DNA of 64,000 nucleotides from Methylococcaceae bacterium. GTDB taxonomy: Bacteria; Pseudomonadota; Gammaproteobacteria; Methylococcales; Methylomonadaceae. Within the stretch, counting starts at the first letter, position 1. Each line of letters opens with the position of its first letter. The stretch covers positions 62,001 through 126,000 of the forward strand of contig JABFSH010000028.1 in the NCBI GenBank assembly GCA_013140705.1, read 5' to 3'. Shown piece after piece: positions 63,438-64,000 of the stretch. Made by a program: the position numbers and the translations under genes. Under the pieces are notes generated by a model that was given only the letters and a program-made list of their open reading frames with translations, had not been told where the DNA came from and ran no database searches.

Positions 63438-64000
63438 ACATACTTCATGTAGTGGGGCGCGTCTTTACCGCAGTTGAATAATAAATCGAAAATACTAACA
63501 CCATGAACAAAATTACTCCAGCGTTGAGGGTATTCTGGGTAGCCAGTGTACTCAAACCAATTGAGCTTAATGTCCCGTTCGGTAAAAAAATGCTCTTCAA
63601 TATAATCCTTGGCCGCAGGGCCGGAAATGTATTCTGTGCCTTCGGCTTGAGCACATAAATCAGCTAACCTTTCTGTTTTTCCTTCGATGATCCTATAATC
63701 CCAAGAATTACTGATCTTGGTTTTGATGCCCAAATAAGCGCACACGGCCTCAATCAATTCACGGTTGAGTGCCGAAAGGTATGTGTGTTTTCGCTCTCGG
63801 TACATCGGCTCAAATAAGGCTGTAATTTCTTCAAAATGGGGTGTGCGCCGATAATTCTGTGTGATAGATTTCCAGTGTGCCTCTGACCAGTCAATTCCGT
63901 CAATTTCTGTTTCACGAATTGTCTGGTGATATTTACCTTTCACCTTGACTGGAACAGTAAGCCACTGAACGCCTTGCGGAGTTTTGATCTGGTTGCGGTT
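63428..64000 (-). CDS. WbqC family protein, 5' end beyond window
   Basis: At least 190 residues lie in the window and the frame continues to the right edge without a start. The visible peptide opens NRNQIKTPQGVQWLTVPVKV, runs through KGKYHQTIRETEIDG, and has WRT-type segments (HWKSITQNYRRTPHFEEI) and the end FVHGVSIFDLLFNCG. These are WbqC-family features. WbqC-like proteins occur in O-antigen and amino-sugar loci without an agreed role. Its stop overlaps the GtrB-like gene by 10 bp. Confidence 0.9.
   Translation of the reverse strand, partial: NRNQIKTPQGVQWLTVPVKVKGKYHQTIRETEIDGIDWSEAHWKSITQNYRRTPHFEEITALFEPMYRERKHTYLSALNRELIEAVCAYLGIKTKISNSWDYRIIEGKTERLADLCAQAEGTEYISGPAAKDYIEEHFFTERDIKLNWFEYTGYPEYPQRWSNFVHGVSIFDLLFNCGKDAPHYMKYVCP

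Noticed and set aside
1-64000. tRNA genes, riboswitches, insertion sequences with transposases, CRISPR arrays
   Set aside because: None was recognised by eye in the window; a covariance-model search would be needed to exclude small RNAs fully.

Overview
The window looks like a chromosomal segment of a gammaproteobacterium. The complete mraZ-to-lpxC division and cell-wall cluster, the rsmI/lpoA/yraN/diaA block, the surE-pcm pair and a dciA gene beside lpxC all fit that class. A cytochrome P460-type heme protein and the general style of the genes suggest a methanotroph of the Methylococcales. That finer placement is inference; there is no 16S rRNA or methane monooxygenase gene here to settle it.

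Layout. 1-2.3 kb: the 5' end of an rnfB-like ferredoxin gene running off the left edge, an Smr-domain nuclease, then surE-pcm. 2.3-5.9 kb: a degenerate copy of a palindromic repeat, a periplasmic cytochrome P460, and a minus-strand group of an outer-membrane porin, a flavinylated FMN-binding protein and a four-helix membrane protein, headed by a perfect Fur-like palindrome. 6.2-12.9 kb: stand-alone plus-strand genes for a Bcp/PrxQ peroxiredoxin, a short-chain dehydrogenase, a DUF1499 protein, a photolyase and a large PAS-GGDEF-EAL c-di-GMP enzyme. 12.9-32.6 kb: dciA converging on the dcw cluster, which is read leftwards as mraZ-rsmH-ftsL-ftsI-murE-murF-mraY-murD-ftsW-murG-murC-murB-ddl-ftsQ-ftsA-ftsZ-lpxC. 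It has start/stop overlaps at most junctions and a clear promoter with four 10-bp-spaced MraZ boxes. 33-40.2 kb: RNase P RNA, a lone glycosyltransferase, an outer-membrane beta-barrel, a 123-bp MITE-like element with 18-bp terminal repeats, rsmI diverging from lpoA-yraN-diaA, and a small arginine-rich protein.

40.5-64 kb: one long minus-strand surface-polysaccharide locus that continues past the right edge. It holds GT2 glycosyltransferases, a GtrB-like polyprenyl-phosphate transferase, a GtrA-like flippase, a GT-C-like membrane protein, a WecE-type sugar aminotransferase, left-handed beta-helix acyltransferases, two sulfotransferase-type proteins (one fused to two glycosyltransferase domains in a 1083-residue chain), several methyltransferases, a WbqC-like protein and a beta-propeller glycosidase-like protein. 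Its centre carries a compact carrier-protein module (acyl carrier protein, adenylating ligase, ketoreductase-like SDR, GNAT and NeuD-type acyltransferases). The simplest reading is that this module makes and transfers an acyl or aminoacyl group onto an amino sugar.

The most notable structural observations are a methyltransferase gene whose two ends survive on either side of an acyltransferase gene, two related copies of a MITE-like repeat 33 kb apart, a vapC toxin relic among the glycosyltransferases, and the Fur-like porin/flavoprotein/membrane-protein group.
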